This document shows positions 1 to 9,578 of a stretch of DNA of 64,000 bases, in pieces. The stretch covers positions 124,001 through 188,000 of the forward strand of contig NZ_FOQL01000003.1 of assembly GCF_900113745.1 (NCBI RefSeq), in the 5' to 3' direction. The first letter of the stretch is position 1, and each line of letters opens with the position of its first letter. The position numbers were made by a program, and so were the translations under genes. The notes below the pieces were generated by a model. That model had not been told where the DNA came from. It saw only the letters and a program-made list of their open reading frames with translations, and did not search any database. This DNA is from Pseudomonas guineae (lineage in GTDB: Bacteria > Pseudomonadota > Gammaproteobacteria > Pseudomonadales > Pseudomonadaceae).

Positions 1-336
1 GTGCGCTGCTTTATGTGGTCACAACCCTGGATGGCCGCAGCGGCCTATGGCTGGCAACTCAAGCGCAGCCTGATGCGCATCACCAATGTGATGCACCACG
101 TCAAACCCGGAGTGGCTGCACATGACCCGGACGCCATGAAGTTGCTGCGCTTCTATCATCTCGGCCTGACCCAAATGCACCAGCTGGACGGTAACTCCAG
201 CGCACTCAGCGAAGCCGTGGCGGAGATCAACCGGCACAAAGAGCGCATGGAAAGCCTGGGGATGGACATCGATCAGCCGCAACTCAACCCCAACTGGATC
301 GAAGCCGTGAAAAAAATCAGTGTGCTGCCCGGCTAA
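1..336 (+). CDS. Unrecognised protein, C-terminal part
   Basis: The reading frame is open from the first base of the window to a TAA at 334-336. The in-frame GTG at base 1 may be an internal valine codon, and the gene probably begins upstream. The visible 111 residues have a hydrophobic, Trp-containing stretch (about residues 5-18) followed by a helical, charged region rich in His and Met. I do not recognise a family. It is followed by a 164-base gap and then the osmoprotectant transporter operon, with no sign that it belongs to that operon. Confidence 0.5.
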   Translation: MRCFMWSQPWMAAAAYGWQLKRSLMRITNVMHHVKPGVAAHDPDAMKLLRFYHLGLTQMHQLDGNSSALSEAVAEINRHKERMESLGMDIDQPQLNPNWIEAVKKISVLPG

Positions 337-500
337 ACATCGCAAACCCACAACCTTGCTGCACGCAAAACAGCAGCGGCTAGCCCCCTGCATCGGCGCT
401 GCAATCGATCATGGTCTCTGCGCTGGGTAATGCCTGGTCGGTGGGTTTCTAACTGAAAGACCGCTATTGTTTTACTCGTTATCTTTACAGGAGCCTCACC

Positions 501-1421
501 ATGACTCTCATGCAACGTAGAACTGCGCTCATCTTGGCTGGCTTACTGGCCATGGGCAGCGCCTTCGCTCAAGCGGATACACCCGTGCGGGTGGGCTCCA
601 AGATCGATACCGAGGGCAAGTTGCTGGGCAATATGATTGTGCTGGCACTGGAAGCCAATGGCATCAAGACCGAGAACAAATCTGGCCTGGGCAACACCAA
701 GGTGATGCGCGGCGCGCTGACCGCCGGCGAGATTGATCTGTACCCTGAATACACCGGTAACGGCGCCTTCATTTTTGCCGAAGAGTCCAACCCGGTTTGG
801 AAAGACGCTAAAGCTGGTTACGAACGCGTCAAGGCGCTGGACTACGAGCAGAATAATATTGTCTGGCTGACGCCTGCGCCGGCCAACAACACCTGGGCGA
901 TTGCCATTCGCCAAGATGTGGCCACCCCCAACCAACTGAAAACCCTCGACGACCTGGGCCAATGGCTGGGCAAAGGTGGGCAGTTCAAGCTGGCCGCCTC
1001 GGCTGAGTTTGTCGAGCGCTCGGACGCGCTGCCAGCCTTCCAAACGGCCTACAACTTCACCCTCAAACCCGAGCAGCTGCTGACGTTGGCCGGTGGCGAC
1101 ACGGCGGTAACGATTCGTGCGGCTGGTGAAAAAACTTCCGGCGTCAACGCGGCCATGGCCTATGGCACAGACGGCGCCGTGGCTGCCTTAGGCCTGGTAA
1201 TTCTCGAAGACCCCAAAGGTGTTCAGCCTATTTATGCCCCCGCACCTATTGTTCGCGAAGACGCCCTCACGCAACACCCTCAAATCGCCGACGCCCTGGC
1301 GCCGGTATTCGAACTGCTGGACGGCCCCACGCTGCAGAGCCTGAACGCCAAGATTCAGCTCGAAGGCCAGGACGCGAAGAAAGTCGCCTCAGACTTCCTC
1401 AAATCCAAAGGGCTGCTGTAA
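501..1421 (+). CDS. osmF: Osmoprotectant (glycine betaine-type) ABC transporter, periplasmic binding protein
   Basis: The 306-residue protein begins with a Sec signal peptide (residues 1-23, ending in a GSAFA-type cleavage region). The rest reads as an OpuAC-type betaine/choline-binding domain, including the family stretch around EIDLYPEYTGNG near residues 77-88. Its length matches E. coli YehZ/OsmF (about 305 residues). An AGGAG element lies about 8 bases before the ATG. It is the first gene of a yehZ-yehY-yehX-yehW type operon, the same order as in E. coli. By family it binds the osmolyte in the periplasm and delivers it to the two permeases. The exact ligand cannot be read from sequence; the E. 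coli homologue is a low-affinity betaine system. Confidence 0.85.
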   Translation: MTLMQRRTALILAGLLAMGSAFAQADTPVRVGSKIDTEGKLLGNMIVLALEANGIKTENKSGLGNTKVMRGALTAGEIDLYPEYTGNGAFIFAEESNPVWKDAKAGYERVKALDYEQNNIVWLTPAPANNTWAIAIRQDVATPNQLKTLDDLGQWLGKGGQFKLAASAEFVERSDALPAFQTAYNFTLKPEQLLTLAGGDTAVTIRAAGEKTSGVNAAMAYGTDGAVAALGLVILEDPKGVQPIYAPAPIVREDALTQHPQIADALAPVFELLDGPTLQSLNAKIQLEGQDAKKVASDFLKSKGLL

Positions 1422-1460
1422 TAAGCCCGCTGCTGGCAGCGCACTGGCGCGGCAATAACC

Positions 1461-2660
1461 GTGGTTAGAATCTCGAACCCAGCGGCCCACCCTCGCTGGC
1501 GAACGGCCCAAGCCGTCCTCACGTTGTTGGCTGTGGTTGCTTTATGGAGCCTGCCGCTGGTGCGGGTGGCGCCCAATCGTCTGGTGTCAGGTGAGGCGGT
1601 CTCATTTTTCGACTTGCTGCAAGGCTCGGCATGGGGTTTGGCCGTCTTGCTGATCGGGTTGCTATTACTCTCGCTAGCACCGCCTAGGCGCATCTGTTTG
1701 TGGCTGACCGTAGTGGCGGCAACCGTCTTGGCGGTGGGGCTCGGCATTCAGGCCGCCAACCACGCCACCCAGGTGGTACAGGCAAGCACGCCGTTTGCCC
1801 GCACGGCATTGGGCAGTGGTCTGTGGCTGGTGTGGCTGCTGTTGGGCTTGGTGTTGGCCGATGCACTGCAAGCGCTGCGAGCCGGCACACTGGCACGCCT
1901 GGGTGTGGCTACGGCGGTTTTGCTACCGCTGGGACTCATGCTGGTCAGCGGCGGTGCCGATGAGTTATCGATCATGAAGGAATACGCCAATCGCAGCGAT
2001 GAGTACTGGGGCGTGATTGCGCGCCATTGTCAGATCGTCGCGCTGGCGCTGCTCTTCACCCTGGCCATTGGCCTGCCGCTCGGTTGGGCCACCCACCGCT
2101 ACGTACGTGTGGGACGGGCGATGTTCCCGTTGCTCAATATCGTCCAAACCATCCCCTCGATTGCGCTGTTTGGCCTGCTGATGGCGCCGTTGGCCTGGTT
2201 GGCCGCGAGCTGGCCGGCACTAGGCCGCGCCGGCATCAGTGGCGTAGGCCTGGCGCCAGGGGTGTTGGCGCTGACGCTGTACAGCTTGTTGCCGGTGGTG
2301 CGTGGCACGCTGGCCGGGCTGGCGCAGGTGCCGTCTGCAGTGACACAGGCCGCCCAAGGCCTGGGCTTTTCACCGGCGCAATTGTTTTGGCAGGCGCAAG
2401 TGCCGCTGGCACTGCCCGTGGTGTTGAGTGGTGTGCGCATCGCCAGCATTCAGGCGGTGGGCCTGGCCGCAGTCACGGCGCTGATTGGCGCGGGTGGCCT
2501 GGGTAGCCTGATGTTTGAAGGTTTGTTCAGCAGCGCCCAGGATCTGGTGTTGCTCGGTGTGGTGCCCATCGTCGCGCTGGGCGTTTTGGTGGACGGCGTG
2601 TTCAAACTGCTGATCGCCCGCACCCGCCCAGCCACCCCCAACATGGAGTCGGCGCATTGA
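1461..2660 (+). CDS. yehY: Osmoprotectant ABC transporter permease, YehY-like, with extra N-terminal membrane segments
   Basis: This 399-residue inner-membrane protein has four to five hydrophobic segments in its first 160 residues. A BPD_transp_1 permease domain follows from about residue 185 to 385, with the coupling (EAA-like) region near AQGLGFSPAQLFWQAQVPLA. The long N-terminal membrane extension is typical of YehY (385 residues in E. coli) and separates it from the shorter YehW. The start is a GTG at 1461 without a strong ribosome site, so the exact N-terminus is uncertain. Its TGA overlaps the TTG start of the next gene, which suggests translational coupling. Confidence 0.83.
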   Translation: MVRISNPAAHPRWRTAQAVLTLLAVVALWSLPLVRVAPNRLVSGEAVSFFDLLQGSAWGLAVLLIGLLLLSLAPPRRICLWLTVVAATVLAVGLGIQAANHATQVVQASTPFARTALGSGLWLVWLLLGLVLADALQALRAGTLARLGVATAVLLPLGLMLVSGGADELSIMKEYANRSDEYWGVIARHCQIVALALLFTLAIGLPLGWATHRYVRVGRAMFPLLNIVQTIPSIALFGLLMAPLAWLAASWPALGRAGISGVGLAPGVLALTLYSLLPVVRGTLAGLAQVPSAVTQAAQGLGFSPAQLFWQAQVPLALPVVLSGVRIASIQAVGLAAVTALIGAGGLGSLMFEGLFSSAQDLVLLGVVPIVALGVLVDGVFKLLIARTRPATPNMESAH

Positions 2661-3643
2661 TTGAATTTGCAAACGTTTCGAAAACCTATGGCCATACGGC
2701 TGATGCGCCTAAAGCCCTCGATGATGTGAGTCTGCGCATTGGCAGCGGTGAGCTGGTGGTGTTGATTGGCGGCTCGGGCTCGGGCAAATCTACCTTGCTG
2801 AAAATGATCAATCGCATGGAGCAGCCCGACACCGGCACTGTAGCGTTGGACGGCCAGGACATGGTGCATATGCCGCTGCGTGAGCTGCGCCTGCGCATGG
2901 GCTATGTGATTCAGTCGGTGGGGCTGTTTCCGCACTGGACGGTGGCGCGCAATATTGGCGTGGTGCCAACCATGCTCGGCTGGAAACCCGAGCGCATTGC
3001 CGCCCGTGTGACCGAGCTGCTGAGCCTGTTTGACCTTGACCCTACCACCTACGGCCCGCGCTACCCGCACCAGTTGTCGGGTGGTCAGCAGCAGCGTGTG
3101 GGCGTGGCGCGCGCGTTGGCGGGCGACCCGGAGGTGCTGCTGATGGATGAGCCCTTCGGCGCGCTGGACCCGCTTATTCGCACGGCCTTACAGGACGAGG
3201 TGAAGCGCATTCATCAAGCCTCGGGCAAGACCATCGTCATGGTCACGCATGACATCGACGAGGCACTGCGCCTGGGCACCCAGATCGTGTTGTTGGAGCA
3301 GGGTCGGATTGTACAAGTCGGCTCACCGTTGGCTCTGCTGAGCCAGCCCGCCAATAAGCAGGTGGCTGACTTTATCGGCCGCAGCGACGTCGGCATCAAG
3401 CTGTTGTCACTGCAGAGCGCAGGCAGCCTGGCACGCGTTGAGGCGCCACAAAGCACGCCCTTTCTGCCTGCCAGCGCCAGCCTGCGCGAAGCCGTTTCGA
3501 CCCTGGCATTGCACGGCTGCCAGAGCCTCAACCTGCTGGACGATACGGGCGCGCACGCGGGGGTTCTGCACGCGACCGACTTATTCAATCGCCGGCACAC
3601 TGGCTCTCTGCCGTTAAGCGATGACCAGGGGCAGCATGCTTAA
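2657..3643 (+). CDS. yehX: Osmoprotectant ABC transporter ATPase, YehX-like
   Basis: The protein has 328 residues. The ATPase domain (about 1-240) has a Walker [10 protein letters not shown], signature [15 protein letters not shown], Walker [14 protein letters not shown] and a switch His in MVTHDID. The C-terminal part (about 255-320) has the look of a degenerate CBS region, as in ProV/OpuAA-type subunits. The start is an unusual TTG that overlaps the stop of the permease gene (TTGA). No ATG lies near it, and the protein begins with the expected [10 protein letters not shown]. It should energise import together with the flanking permeases. Confidence 0.86.
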   Translation: MIEFANVSKTYGHTADAPKALDDVSLRIGSGELVVLIGGSGSGKSTLLKMINRMEQPDTGTVALDGQDMVHMPLRELRLRMGYVIQSVGLFPHWTVARNIGVVPTMLGWKPERIAARVTELLSLFDLDPTTYGPRYPHQLSGGQQQRVGVARALAGDPEVLLMDEPFGALDPLIRTALQDEVKRIHQASGKTIVMVTHDIDEALRLGTQIVLLEQGRIVQVGSPLALLSQPANKQVADFIGRSDVGIKLLSLQSAGSLARVEAPQSTPFLPASASLREAVSTLALHGCQSLNLLDDTGAHAGVLHATDLFNRRHTGSLPLSDDQGQHA

Positions 3644-4379
3644 GCCGCGCTACGCCTGGCTGGGCGACAAGCTGCTCTGGGCCGTCTTGCTGCTGGCGGC
3701 CTTGGTGTTCGGCCTGCCCCACAGCGAAGCGCTATTCGCCAGCCTGTTCCCGCAGTTGGAACGCCCGGTATACCGCCAGGAGCCGTTCACCCAATTACTC
3801 TGGCAACACGTGTTGCTGGTGGGCGCATCGGGCGCGGCCGCCGTACTAGTGGGCACTCTGGCGGGGATCTGGGTAACCCGCCCCGCAGGACGGGCCTTTC
3901 GCCCGGTGCTGGAAACGCTGGTGTCCATGGGGCAAACGCTGCCACCAGTGGCCGTGTTGGCACTGGCGGTGCCGGCGGTGGGCTTTGGTGAACTGCCCGC
4001 TTTGATCGCGCTGGCGTTATACGGGCTGCTGCCGGTGGTACAGGGCACGATCACAGGTCTGCAAGCCGTGGCTGCGCCCGTGCTGCAAGCGGCCAATGGC
4101 ATGGGCCTGTCGCCGTGGCAGCGCCTGCGTCAGGTCGAGGGGCCGTTGGCCATGCCGGTGTGGCTGTCAGGTGTGCGCACCTCAGTCATCATCAATATTG
4201 GCACCGCAGCCATTGCCTCCACCGTAGGCGCCAAAACGTTGGGCTCACCCATCATCGTCGGTTTGAGCGGCTTCAACACCGCCTACGTACTGCAAGGCGC
4301 GGTGGTCGTAGGCATGCTGGCCGTGGTGGTGGACATGGGCTTTGAGCGCCTGGCCCGCCGAGTAGACTGGGCGCACTGA
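3621..4379 (+). CDS. yehW: Osmoprotectant ABC transporter permease, YehW-like
   Basis: The protein has 252 residues, with about five to six membrane segments and a BPD_transp_1 domain. The coupling region is near [21 protein letters not shown], and E. coli YehW has a similar length (243). The ATG at 3621 overlaps the ATPase gene by 23 bases. A second ATG at 3636 would remove five residues and is equally possible. It is the last gene of the four-gene transporter operon. The next gene, a LysR regulator, is convergent. Confidence 0.84.
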   Translation: MTRGSMLKPRYAWLGDKLLWAVLLLAALVFGLPHSEALFASLFPQLERPVYRQEPFTQLLWQHVLLVGASGAAAVLVGTLAGIWVTRPAGRAFRPVLETLVSMGQTLPPVAVLALAVPAVGFGELPALIALALYGLLPVVQGTITGLQAVAAPVLQAANGMGLSPWQRLRQVEGPLAMPVWLSGVRTSVIINIGTAAIASTVGAKTLGSPIIVGLSGFNTAYVLQGAVVVGMLAVVVDMGFERLARRVDWAH

Positions 4380-4459
4380 GCGGGCTCTGCGCCTGCTCGA
4401 TGCAAGCAAACCCCAGTGCTGGCGCGACTGAAAGGGCTTGAATCACGACGTCATCATGC

Positions 4460-5332
4460 TCAATGAGCCGATAACAACTCATCGAGAATCCCCAAGTTGA
4501 AGTGCCGTTGCTGGGTTACCGCGAAGAACTGCTCAGCAATCTCTGGGATTTGTGCATAAAGCTGTAACACGCCCGCCTGTAATTCATCCTGCACAACCAC
4601 CGCCGGCAGTAGCGCAACGTCGCCGGAGTCGCGCGCCAGCAGGCGTAGCATGGCCATGTCATCGACCTCAGCGCAGATCATCGGGTTTAAGCCCTGGCTA
4701 TCGCAGAACAGCTCGAACTGACTGCGAATATCGCTGCTACGGCCTGGCACGATTAAGCGCACCTGATTGAGGTCGCGGAGCAGGTCGAAAGGTGGCTGAT
4801 CAATACGCGGTGGCCCGACCAAACACACCGACTGGCGATCCAACAGCCGACAGCGCCAAGACCGCTGGGCATCCGAACTGACCGGCGTATTACTGAGCAC
4901 GATGTCCAACTTGTGCAGTGCGAGGCGCTCCAGCAATTCGCCCAAGCTGCCCGACTCCAGGGTTATGCGCACATCACGGCGGCCCAAAAAAGGCCGCAGC
5001 AGGTTCTCCTGGAAGTTACGCGAGAGCGTGGCCACCGCGCCAATGCGAAGTGGCTGATTGGCTTGTTGGGCACCCTGTAGGGTCATTTGTAATTCATTGC
5101 CCAGGGCGAAAATACTTTCTGCGTAATCCAGCGCCAGGCGACCGGCCTCGGTGAGCAGCAGGTTGCGGCCTGAACGGATGAACAGCGCATAGCCGAGTTG
5201 ATCTTCCAAGGCGCGGATCTGGCTCGACAGCGCCGACTGAGCGACATGCAGCGACTGTGCGGCGCGGGTCAGGTTGCCTTCCTTGGCCACGGCCCAGAAA
5301 TAGTGCAGGTGATGAAAGTTCAGCCGACGCAT
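4460..5332 (-). CDS. LysR-family regulator divergent from the dab operon
   Basis: The 290-residue protein has an N-terminal winged HTH (about residues 3-62; ARGNLTRAAQSLHVAQSALS-like pattern with two S/A-rich helices) and a LysR substrate-binding domain (about 90-288). The N-terminus MRRLNFHHLHYFWAVAKEG resembles NhaR-type LysR proteins. It is transcribed away from dabB across a 103-base AT-rich gap. LysR proteins usually control the divergent neighbour, so a role in regulating dabBA is a reasonable inference, but the inducer is unknown. It could also act elsewhere. Confidence 0.8.
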   Translation of the reverse strand: MRRLNFHHLHYFWAVAKEGNLTRAAQSLHVAQSALSSQIRALEDQLGYALFIRSGRNLLLTEAGRLALDYAESIFALGNELQMTLQGAQQANQPLRIGAVATLSRNFQENLLRPFLGRRDVRITLESGSLGELLERLALHKLDIVLSNTPVSSDAQRSWRCRLLDRQSVCLVGPPRIDQPPFDLLRDLNQVRLIVPGRSSDIRSQFELFCDSQGLNPMICAEVDDMAMLRLLARDSGDVALLPAVVVQDELQAGVLQLYAQIPEIAEQFFAVTQQRHFNLGILDELLSAH

Positions 5333-5352
5333 GATTCGTTCTTTATTTAAGA

Positions 5353-5383
5353 TAATTAAGTTCTATTCAATCTATTTTAATTA
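5353..5383. promoter_or_regulatory. AT-rich inverted repeat in the lysR-dabB intergenic region
   Basis: TAATTAA (5353-5359) and TTAATTA (5377-5383) form inverted arms separated by 17 bases in the 103-base gap between the divergent lysR and dabB starts. Position and symmetry fit a LysR-type operator, but the arms are so AT-rich that chance or a simple promoter element is also possible. Confidence 0.35.
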
Positions 5384-5435
5384 AAAAAGCAACTGCTAGA
5401 GACTGAACCTACCGACCATCTGCGGAGGTTCTCTA

Positions 5436-6977
5436 ATGCCTTTTCTGCTTTCTCAATTGAGTACCTTGCTGCCCTGGCTTTACCTGCTGGCTTTACTACC
5501 TGTGGCCATGAGTGCATCCAACTCGCCAGTTGCACGCTTCTGGTGGCCCGCGCGAATCGCGGGCTACCTGGGCTTTGCCTTAGTGCTGTTAGCGCTACTG
5601 CAGGCCACGCTGGACGGACGTGAAAACGATCGGCTGGGTCTGGCCATGGCCTCCCTGATCAGCCTACTCGCGCTGGTTATCATCGACTTCTCGCAACGCT
5701 ACCTCGAGGGTGAGCCGGGTCAACGTCGCTACGTTCTAGCGCTACTTGGCACGCTGGCTGCGGTGGCTCTCGTGGTTACCAGCCGCGACCTGTTCGTAGT
5801 GGTCGGCGCTTGGATTACCTCCAGCTTGTGCCTGCATCAGTTACTGACCTTCTATCGCGACCGCCCCATGGCCCAGGTGGTGGCGCACAAGAAGTTCATT
5901 GCCAGCCGCCTGGCTGATATTTGCTTAATGATGGCGACCCTCTTGCTGGTGCGCGCAGGCGGCGACAGCGCGATTACGGTGATCCTCGATGAGGTCGCCA
6001 TGCGCCTGCAAGCAAACGCCACCTTGGGCTGGGACCTGCAACTGGCGGCCGTGCTGCTGGTGTTGGCGGTGATTCTAAAATCCGCTCAGTTACCGCTACA
6101 CGGCTGGCTGATTCAGGTCATGGAAGCGCCCACGCCGGTCTCAGCGCTGCTGCATGCCGGCCTAGTCAACCTGGGCGGCTTTGTGTTGCTGCGTTTCGCC
6201 CCCTTGCTGTCAGCCGCCCCCACGGCGCAGACCTTGTTAGTGGTGGTCGGCGGCGGGACGGCGGTACTCGCAGGCTTAGTGATGATGACCCGCATCAGCA
6301 TCAAGGTCCGTTTGGCGTGGTCCACCTGTGCACAGATGGGTTTGATGCTACTCGAGTGCGGTTTGGGCCTCTATGAATTGGCGCTGGTGCACCTACTGGC
6401 CCACTCGCTGTACAAGGCCTATGCCTTCCTCGGTGCAGGTGAAACGGTCACCCAGGTGCGACGCCAAGCATTGTGTGACCCGCGTCCAGCGCTTGGGCTG
6501 CAACAAGTGTTGCTGGCGCTTGGTCTGGCCACGCTTTGGGTCGCGCTGCTGCATGGTCTCTGGAACATGCTACTGCCGGCCCACTCGTTGCCTCTCATGG
6601 CGCTGGTCATCCTGGCCATTGGCCTGGCCCCCTGGTGCCTGCGCCTGAGCGGTGCGTGGCACAGCCTGGGCATGCTCACACTGGTACTCGGCCTCTACCT
6701 CTTATGGCACCTCGCCGCCGCCCACGTGTTGGGCAGCAGCCCTGCGCCAAGCGTTCTGCAGCATTACCTGGGGCTGTTGGCGCTGCTGCTGTTCGTCACG
6801 CTCTATGTGTTTCAGGGGCTGATCATCACTCGCCCCAATGGCGCATTAGCGCGGCGGCTGTATCCCCTGGCCTTTGCCGGTTTTTATCTGGATGAACACT
6901 TTACCCGTCTGACTTTCCGCCTGTGGCCGGTACGCCATGCACCGAGTTCCGTTGACGCAACTGGAGACAGCCAATGA
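5436..6977 (+). CDS. dabB: DabB: NuoL/Mrp-like membrane subunit of inorganic carbon transporter
   Basis: This 513-residue, very hydrophobic protein has about 12-14 membrane segments and a proton-conducting transporter core of the NuoL/MrpA kind (PF00361). Examples are the stretch LKSAQLPLHGWLIQVMEAPTPVSALLHAG and the conserved Lys and His residues after it. A GGAGG site stands 6-7 bases before the ATG. Its stop overlaps the start of the DUF2309 gene (ATGA), the standard dabB-dabA arrangement. In the known DAB systems of Halothiobacillus and others, DabB carries cations and energises CO2 hydration by DabA. No other complex I or Mrp genes are nearby, so it is not part of those complexes. Confidence 0.85.
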   Translation: MPFLLSQLSTLLPWLYLLALLPVAMSASNSPVARFWWPARIAGYLGFALVLLALLQATLDGRENDRLGLAMASLISLLALVIIDFSQRYLEGEPGQRRYVLALLGTLAAVALVVTSRDLFVVVGAWITSSLCLHQLLTFYRDRPMAQVVAHKKFIASRLADICLMMATLLLVRAGGDSAITVILDEVAMRLQANATLGWDLQLAAVLLVLAVILKSAQLPLHGWLIQVMEAPTPVSALLHAGLVNLGGFVLLRFAPLLSAAPTAQTLLVVVGGGTAVLAGLVMMTRISIKVRLAWSTCAQMGLMLLECGLGLYELALVHLLAHSLYKAYAFLGAGETVTQVRRQALCDPRPALGLQQVLLALGLATLWVALLHGLWNMLLPAHSLPLMALVILAIGLAPWCLRLSGAWHSLGMLTLVLGLYLLWHLAAAHVLGSSPAPSVLQHYLGLLALLLFVTLYVFQGLIITRPNGALARRLYPLAFAGFYLDEHFTRLTFRLWPVRHAPSSVDATGDSQ

Positions 6978-9424
6978 GCGCATTCGAACACGGACTTAGC
7001 CTTGATCAGGACGTCCTAAATACCCTCGCCCGCGAGGCTTGCGAACGCATTGCACCGACCTGGCCGCTAGACCGCATGATCGCCGTCAACCCTTTGTGGG
7101 AGCGGCGTGACCAGCCCTGGGCCACAGTCGCTGAGCAACTTCACAGGCGCGCTGGCAGCGGCCTAACGCTGACCGCAACTGACTACCGAGCAGCCTGGGA
7201 GGAGGCACGCATAGCCGAGCGTCATCTCCAGCAGGCGCTGACCGAAACATCGCTCGCCTGGACACCCGAGCAGTTGCTGCAATTACTGCATGAGTCGCCG
7301 AGCAATAGCCAACGCCTGCCGTTGCTCGAAGACATGGCTGAGGCCCAAATCACCCTACCCGGTTGGCCCGCGTTAATTACCCAGCAAATAGGCCAGTGCT
7401 GCGCGGCCTGGTTCGATGAAAACCAGGCTGACTGGCGACCTGATGCGCAGCATGGGCTTTATCAGAGTTGGCGTTCGGCCATGGTGCAGGATCGCGGCTT
7501 GAGTGTGCTAAGCGCCTGCAGCGCGCTGAGTGAGCGGATTGCTCAGCTGCCGCTTGAACCGCACGCAGCCTTACAGACTGCTGTGCAGCACTTGGGGCTT
7601 GCCGAGGATGAGCTAGCCGAATGGTTCGACTGCCTGTTGCTGCGCAGCCTTGGCTGGGCATCCTGGTGTGCCTACCTGCGTTGGCAGGCGCGCCTGCAAG
7701 CGGGCGACGCCCCCATACTCATGGAATTACTGGCGATCCGGGCCGCCTGGGAGTGGCTAGTGGACGACCGCCGGCGTGATGCGGACAGCCGCTGGAGCGC
7801 CTGGCGCCTGGCATGGCAGGCTGCGCGCAGTGCGTCACCTTCGCCGGGCTGGCAGGCGCTGCAGGTATGGCAGCGGGCCGAAGAACTGGCCTGGCAGGAG
7901 CAGTTGCAAGGGCTGCTGTGCCAGCCCCCTGCCGCTCAGGCTTATAGCTCCCCGGTGGCACGCGTGTATTTCTGCATCGATGTGCGCTCGGAGGTGATGC
8001 GACGTGCCATTGAGCAGGTCAGCCCGCAGGTGCAGACCAGCGGATTCGCCGGTTTTTTTGGCCTACCGATCGCCTACACCCCACTGGGCACTCAGACCAC
8101 GCGACCGCAACTGCCTGGACTGCTGGCGGCCCAATTAACCGCTACGGACAGCACCGGCGATGCCACCCGCGACCTGCGCCTGGCCAACCAGCGACAAACC
8201 CGTTTGCAGCGCGCCGGGCGCTGGCAGTTGTTTGAGCGGCTGCCTGCTTCGACCTTCACATTGGTTGAGGCGCTGGGCGTGGGCTATGCCGGTGCACTGC
8301 TTGGACGCGTCGGCGGTCTCTTCTCTCGCCCGGCCGCGCCTGATCGCATGGCTTTACGGCCGCATGAATGGCAGCAGTTGAGACCTACTCTCCCGGTGCT
8401 TGAGCTTGAACAGCGTGTGAGTGTGGCAGCGCGTATCTTGCGCGCAATGGGCCTGACCCAGGATTTCCCGCCGCTGGTGCTACTGCTGGGGCATGGTAGC
8501 CAAAGCGCCAACAATCCGCAGGCAGCCGGATTGGATTGCGGTGCCTGTTGCGGCCAGAGTGGCGAGATCAATGCACGCTTACTGGCCGAATTGCTCAATG
8601 ACGCCGACGTGCGCTGCCTGCTTCGCGAGCAGGGTATCCACCTGCCAACAGACTGCTGTGTGCTGGCAGGGCTGCACAACACCAGCACCGACGAGATTCA
8701 GGTATTTGACAACACAGCGCTGCCGGCTGCACTGCAGCCAGCGTGGCTGACTCTGCGTCAGGCACTCGATGATGCCGGTGTCATCGCGCGGCGCGAACGC
8801 GCCAGTCTTTTAGGGCTCGCGCACCTGAGCGAAAAGCCCGCAAAGCTGTTGAGCAGCCTACGCCAGCGTGCCACTGACTGGGCGCAGACCCGGCCAGAGT
8901 GGGGCTTGGCCGGTAATGCGGGGTTTATCGCCGCGCCGCGCTCACGGACCCTCGGTCAAAACCTGCAGGGGCGCGTATTCCTGCATGACTACGACTGGCG
9001 TCAGGATGCCGATGGCAAGGTGCTGGAGTTGATCATGACCGCGCCTATGGTGGTGGCGCACTGGATCAACCTGCAGTACCTGACCTCCACCACCGACAAC
9101 CTGCGCTTTGGCAGCGGCAACAAGGTGCTGCACAACGTTGTCGGCGGTTGCATTGGGGTATTCGAAGGCAACGGCGGCGACCTGCGTATCGGCCTGGCGC
9201 ACCAGTCGCTGCATAACGGCAAGCGCTGGGTGCATCGACCACTGCGGTTGACCGTGATTATTGACGCGCCGCAAAGCTTGATTGATAACGTCATCGCCGA
9301 GCATTCTGCGGTCCGTGACCTCGTTATAAACGGCTGGCTTCATCTGCTGCGCATTGATGGCGACTGCGTAAACAGGCTTGAGCGGCGCACGCCTGAGGGC
9401 TGGCAATCTCTGGGCGAGCGTTAA
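6974..9424 (+). CDS. dabA: DabA: DUF2309 carbonic anhydrase-like subunit
   Basis: The protein has 816 residues (PF10070/DUF2309). The zinc ligands of the beta-carbonic-anhydrase-like site are visible: C334 and D336 in VYFCIDVRSE, H507 in LLGHGS, and C522 in GLDCGACCG. The spacings (2, 171 and 15) equal those reported for Halothiobacillus DabA (C351, D353, H524, C539). No membrane spans are apparent, and it should sit on the cytoplasmic face of DabB. Known role: energy-coupled one-way hydration of CO2 to bicarbonate. It overlaps dabB by four bases, so the two are co-translated. No RuBisCO or carboxysome gene is in the window, so the bicarbonate probably serves ordinary carboxylases. Confidence 0.9.
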   Translation: MSAFEHGLSLDQDVLNTLAREACERIAPTWPLDRMIAVNPLWERRDQPWATVAEQLHRRAGSGLTLTATDYRAAWEEARIAERHLQQALTETSLAWTPEQLLQLLHESPSNSQRLPLLEDMAEAQITLPGWPALITQQIGQCCAAWFDENQADWRPDAQHGLYQSWRSAMVQDRGLSVLSACSALSERIAQLPLEPHAALQTAVQHLGLAEDELAEWFDCLLLRSLGWASWCAYLRWQARLQAGDAPILMELLAIRAAWEWLVDDRRRDADSRWSAWRLAWQAARSASPSPGWQALQVWQRAEELAWQEQLQGLLCQPPAAQAYSSPVARVYFCIDVRSEVMRRAIEQVSPQVQTSGFAGFFGLPIAYTPLGTQTTRPQLPGLLAAQLTATDSTGDATRDLRLANQRQTRLQRAGRWQLFERLPASTFTLVEALGVGYAGALLGRVGGLFSRPAAPDRMALRPHEWQQLRPTLPVLELEQRVSVAARILRAMGLTQDFPPLVLLLGHGSQSANNPQAAGLDCGACCGQSGEINARLLAELLNDADVRCLLREQGIHLPTDCCVLAGLHNTSTDEIQVFDNTALPAALQPAWLTLRQALDDAGVIARRERASLLGLAHLSEKPAKLLSSLRQRATDWAQTRPEWGLAGNAGFIAAPRSRTLGQNLQGRVFLHDYDWRQDADGKVLELIMTAPMVVAHWINLQYLTSTTDNLRFGSGNKVLHNVVGGCIGVFEGNGGDLRIGLAHQSLHNGKRWVHRPLRLTVIIDAPQSLIDNVIAEHSAVRDLVINGWLHLLRIDGDCVNRLERRTPEGWQSLGER

Positions 9425-9578
9425 TCAGCGCCGCTCAGAGACTGCAGTACAGCGCTCAACTTACCGGGGTTCGTATGCACAATACCCATCAACATGCCTT
9501 GAAAAGGCTGCACCCTAGGTGGTTGATCAATCCCGCTACAACGCGGACAATCCTGTACAAGAATACAGTGATGCCGCC

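Noticed and set aside
9521-9530. TTGATCAA-like stretch upstream of the FAN1 gene as an ANR site
   Set aside because: It lacks the four-base centre of an FNR/ANR box and the gene is not respiration-linked.
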